64,000 nucleotides of DNA from Rhizophagus irregularis (Eukaryota > Glomeromycota > Glomeromycetes > Glomerales > Glomeraceae), in assembly GCF_026210795.1 (NCBI RefSeq), contig NC_089453.1, positions 560,501-624,500 of the forward strand, written 5' to 3'. The translations under genes were made by a program, and so were the position numbers. Shown here piece by piece: positions 61,911-64,000 of this stretch. How positions within the stretch are numbered: position 1 is the first letter of the stretch; each line of letters opens with the position of its first letter. The notes below the pieces were generated by a model, which made no database searches, was not told where the DNA came from, and saw only the letters and a program-made list of their open reading frames with translations.

Positions 61911-62650
61911 TGAAAAAATTGGGACGATATATTTCTTGTGTATCCAATCTTTGCAATAATTGTAAAAAGAATGCATTGGTTTTAGTATATACAACGGGCT
62001 AATTAATGGACTAATTATGAAAAATCATAAAAAATTAACAGTCATAATGAACTTGTTTTATTTTATTAATAATTTTATTCTAAATTCTCAATAAAGGATA
62101 AAATAATTTTCAACTTTACACTTGAAAAGACGTCACGTCGTGCCGAATATTTAACTAAACATATTTGAATGTATATTAGTGGAATTATAACGAAATATTA
62201 TAAACTGTCAAGAAATCGGGATGAAATAGATATAAAAATCCTAAACATTAACTCTCTCGACAGCATTAATCCTAAAATAATTCGTTATTGTAACATTTTC
62301 CTTCATAATTCTCGAATATACTTGTTCGTTCGTAAAAATTCATCGGCAAAAGCCATTTTTATTTTTGAAATTTATATTATAAATTATATATTTTTTTAAA
62401 TTGATAAGTAATTAGACGTCTATTTTACGATCGTTTGTTTAAATACATGTACACAGAAATATCGAGGTTTATAATTTGTATTATTTATAGTTTCAAGAAA
62501 GGGAAAAGGTAGATATTCCCTTCTTTCCTCCCATTTAAAACTAGTAATTCTCTTCTGTTACCTCGCACTTATTATTAAAAATTGAATGAGAAATTAAATA
62601 AAATCTTTATTTTTAATTCATAGTTATAAATATATTTAAAAAATCGCTAA
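61911..62650. other. Intergenic region
   Basis: A 76-codon plus frame (62169-62399, MYISGIITKYYKLSRN...) is not recognised. Nothing else seen. Confidence 0.35.
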
Positions 62651-63810
62651 TATTTGTTGCTGACTTAGCCAAGTCCTTTAAAAAACTTGTTGTCACCTGA
62701 TCACCACGTTGAGGTGCAGCAACATTGATCAGGGGGGAAACGAAAGGGAAGGGGGAAGGGATAACGAAAGGGAAAGGGGAAGAACGAAAGGGAAAGAGGA
62801 GCACGAAAGGGAAAGGGGATAACGAAAGGGAAAGGGGAGTACGAAAGGGAAAGGGGAGTACGAAAGGGAAAAGGGATAACGAAAGGGAAAAGGGATAACG
62901 AAAGGGAAAGGGGATAACGAAAGGGAAAGGGGATAACGAAAGGGAAAGGGGATAACGAAAGGGAAAGGGAGTACGAAAGGGAAAGGGGAGTACGAAAGGG
63001 AAAGGGGATAACGAAAGGGAAAGGGGATAACGAAAGGGAAAGTGGATACGAAAGGAAGAGGGAGAACGAAAGGGAAAGGGGAGTACGAAAGGGAAAGGGG
63101 AGTACGAAAGGGAAAGGGGAGTACGAAAGGAAGAGGGAGAACGAAAGGGAAAGGGGAGTACGAAAGGGAAAGGGGAGTACGAAAGGGAAAGGGGAGTACG
63201 AAAGGGAAAGGGGATAACGAAAGGGAAAGGGAATACGAAAGGGAAAGGGGATAACGAAAGGGAAAGGGGATAACGAAGGGAAAGGGGATAACGAAAGGGA
63301 AAGGGAGTACGAAAGGGAAAGGGGAGTACGAAAGGGAAAGGGGATAACGAAGGGAAAGGGGAGTACGAAAGGGAAAGGGGATAACGAAAGGGAAAGGGGA
63401 AAACGAAGGGAAAAGGGATAACGAAAGGGAAAGGGGATAACGAAAGGGAAAGAAGGGAAAGGGGATAACGAAAGGAAGGGGAAAACGAAGGAAACACAAC
63501 CCACACTCCCACCTACATACCTAAAAGAAGATGTAAAAAAAGAACCGAAGAGAAGACCTAATAAAAGGAAGACCTAAAGAAAAGAGAAGTCCTATCGGGT
63601 GAAGAAACCAAAAGAGAAGGGAAGGAAGAGAAGACAGAGAGAAAGCAGACTTTTCGTTAAAATAAGGTATTGGGGACATACTGTATTTATATTATTTATG
63701 TTATATACTCACGACATTAAGATTACGTGTTGCAAGTCATGAGTAATTGTTTTTGCATGAGTAACCTAACCTTTATTCATATGATATGAGTAATATATTA
63801 TATCGAGTAA
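62651..63810 (+). repeat. Head-minisatellite-tail repeat, copy B
   Basis: The head 62651-62737 matches copy A at 30101 except for a few bases. The array at about 62738-63490 has roughly 40 units, again of 19 bp, but with different words (gataacgaaagggaaaggg and gagtacgaaagggaaaggg mixed in irregular order). The tail has cccacact, cctacatacctaaaagaagatgtaaa and agaagacctaa, then atgagtaa words to about 63800. One strand is almost pure purine. Long open frames on either strand across the array come from the absence of stop codons and are not taken as genes. Confidence 0.8.
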
Positions 63811-64000
63811 TATAGATTTATATTTCGAACTCAGATCTAGTGATTTATCAAAAATACGTACTTTTTATTATAATTCTGTTAACTTTAACGTTCTCAAATG
63901 TCAGCGTCTTAACGACCGCTCAATTAAATAAAATATCCGATTTGCGAGGTTGTCATGTGATTTTTCGTATTGAATTACATACGTTTGATAGACAAGAAGG
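63811..64000. other. Right edge, no gene
   Basis: AT-rich sequence without recognised feature. Confidence 0.4.

Noticed and set aside
62613-63512. Minus-strand open frames of 256-299 codons (Pro/Phe/Ser/Leu-rich) and a plus-strand 70-codon frame
   Set aside because: They are produced by the purine/pyrimidine array of repeat copy B. The shared non-array end (LINVAAPQRGDQVTTSF) is in the repeat head, which is conserved as DNA but differs in frame between the two copies.
1-64000. CRISPR arrays, bacterial operons, ribosome-binding sites, rRNA genes
   Set aside because: None is present. The DNA is eukaryotic with spliceosomal introns; the tandem arrays have no spacer structure.

Overview
The window looks like nuclear DNA of an arbuscular mycorrhizal fungus of the Glomeromycotina, most like Rhizophagus. 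The composition is very AT-rich. Genes are cut by many short introns (mostly 50-130 nt, GTAAGT/GTATGT-type donors, TAG acceptors). The gene content is typical of these genomes: kelch-propeller membrane proteins, Crinkler (CRN) proteins with a P-loop NTPase, AIG1-type GTPases, a PHO84-type phosphate transporter relic, a propeller/TRP-like channel and many repeats. Species assignment is inference; no rRNA or tRNA gene was seen.

Layout: 1-3.2 kb holds gene relics (an unidentified fragment and a probable Uma2-type nuclease-fold pseudogene). At 4.1-6.0 kb is a six-exon kelch membrane protein (+). From 7.6 to 27.3 kb lies an expanded block built from an ancestral pair, a ubiquitin-like/ZZ/deiodinase fusion gene followed by an AIG1-type GTPase on the opposite strand. 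Fusion copy 1 (7.6 kb) is truncated, copy 2 (13.1-15.5 kb) and copy 3 (24.8-27.3 kb) are intact, and GTPase relics lie at 10.8-11.7 and 22.9-23.2 kb with a displaced 3' flank at 16.2 kb. Inside the block are a phosphate-transporter pseudogene (16.4-17.5 kb) and an intact 12-exon tRNase Z gene (17.8-21.3 kb). At 31.2-33.0 kb is a second kelch gene (-) with the same exon design as the first. A complete CRN gene (39.2-41.6 kb) is followed by a decayed CRN (42.7-43.9 kb). At 46.0-48.3 kb are two mobile elements sharing terminal sequence, one a 1.2-kb nested foldback. A full-length ABCB exporter (49.8-54.3 kb) and a 1036-residue propeller/TRP-like channel gene (56.5-60.3 kb, -) follow, the latter with a truncated duplicate at 61.1-61.9 kb.

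Repeats include a 500-bp solo LTR with a target duplication (29.0 kb) and an inverted degenerate relative just upstream of the CRN gene, two copies of a family with a conserved head and a 19-bp-period purine minisatellite (30.1 and 62.7 kb), three short inverted-repeat elements and a tandem 124-bp duplication.

The most striking item is the fusion protein. It has four decayed ubiquitin repeats, then a shortened ubiquitin that still ends in LRGG followed by Met, then a ZZ zinc finger, then an iodothyronine-deiodinase-like thioredoxin-fold domain with Cys where animal enzymes have selenocysteine. The order suggests a polyubiquitin-like precursor that may be cut by deubiquitinases to free a ZZ-deiodinase-like enzyme. 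No pathway links the remaining genes; they are a gene-poor, repeat-rich collection.
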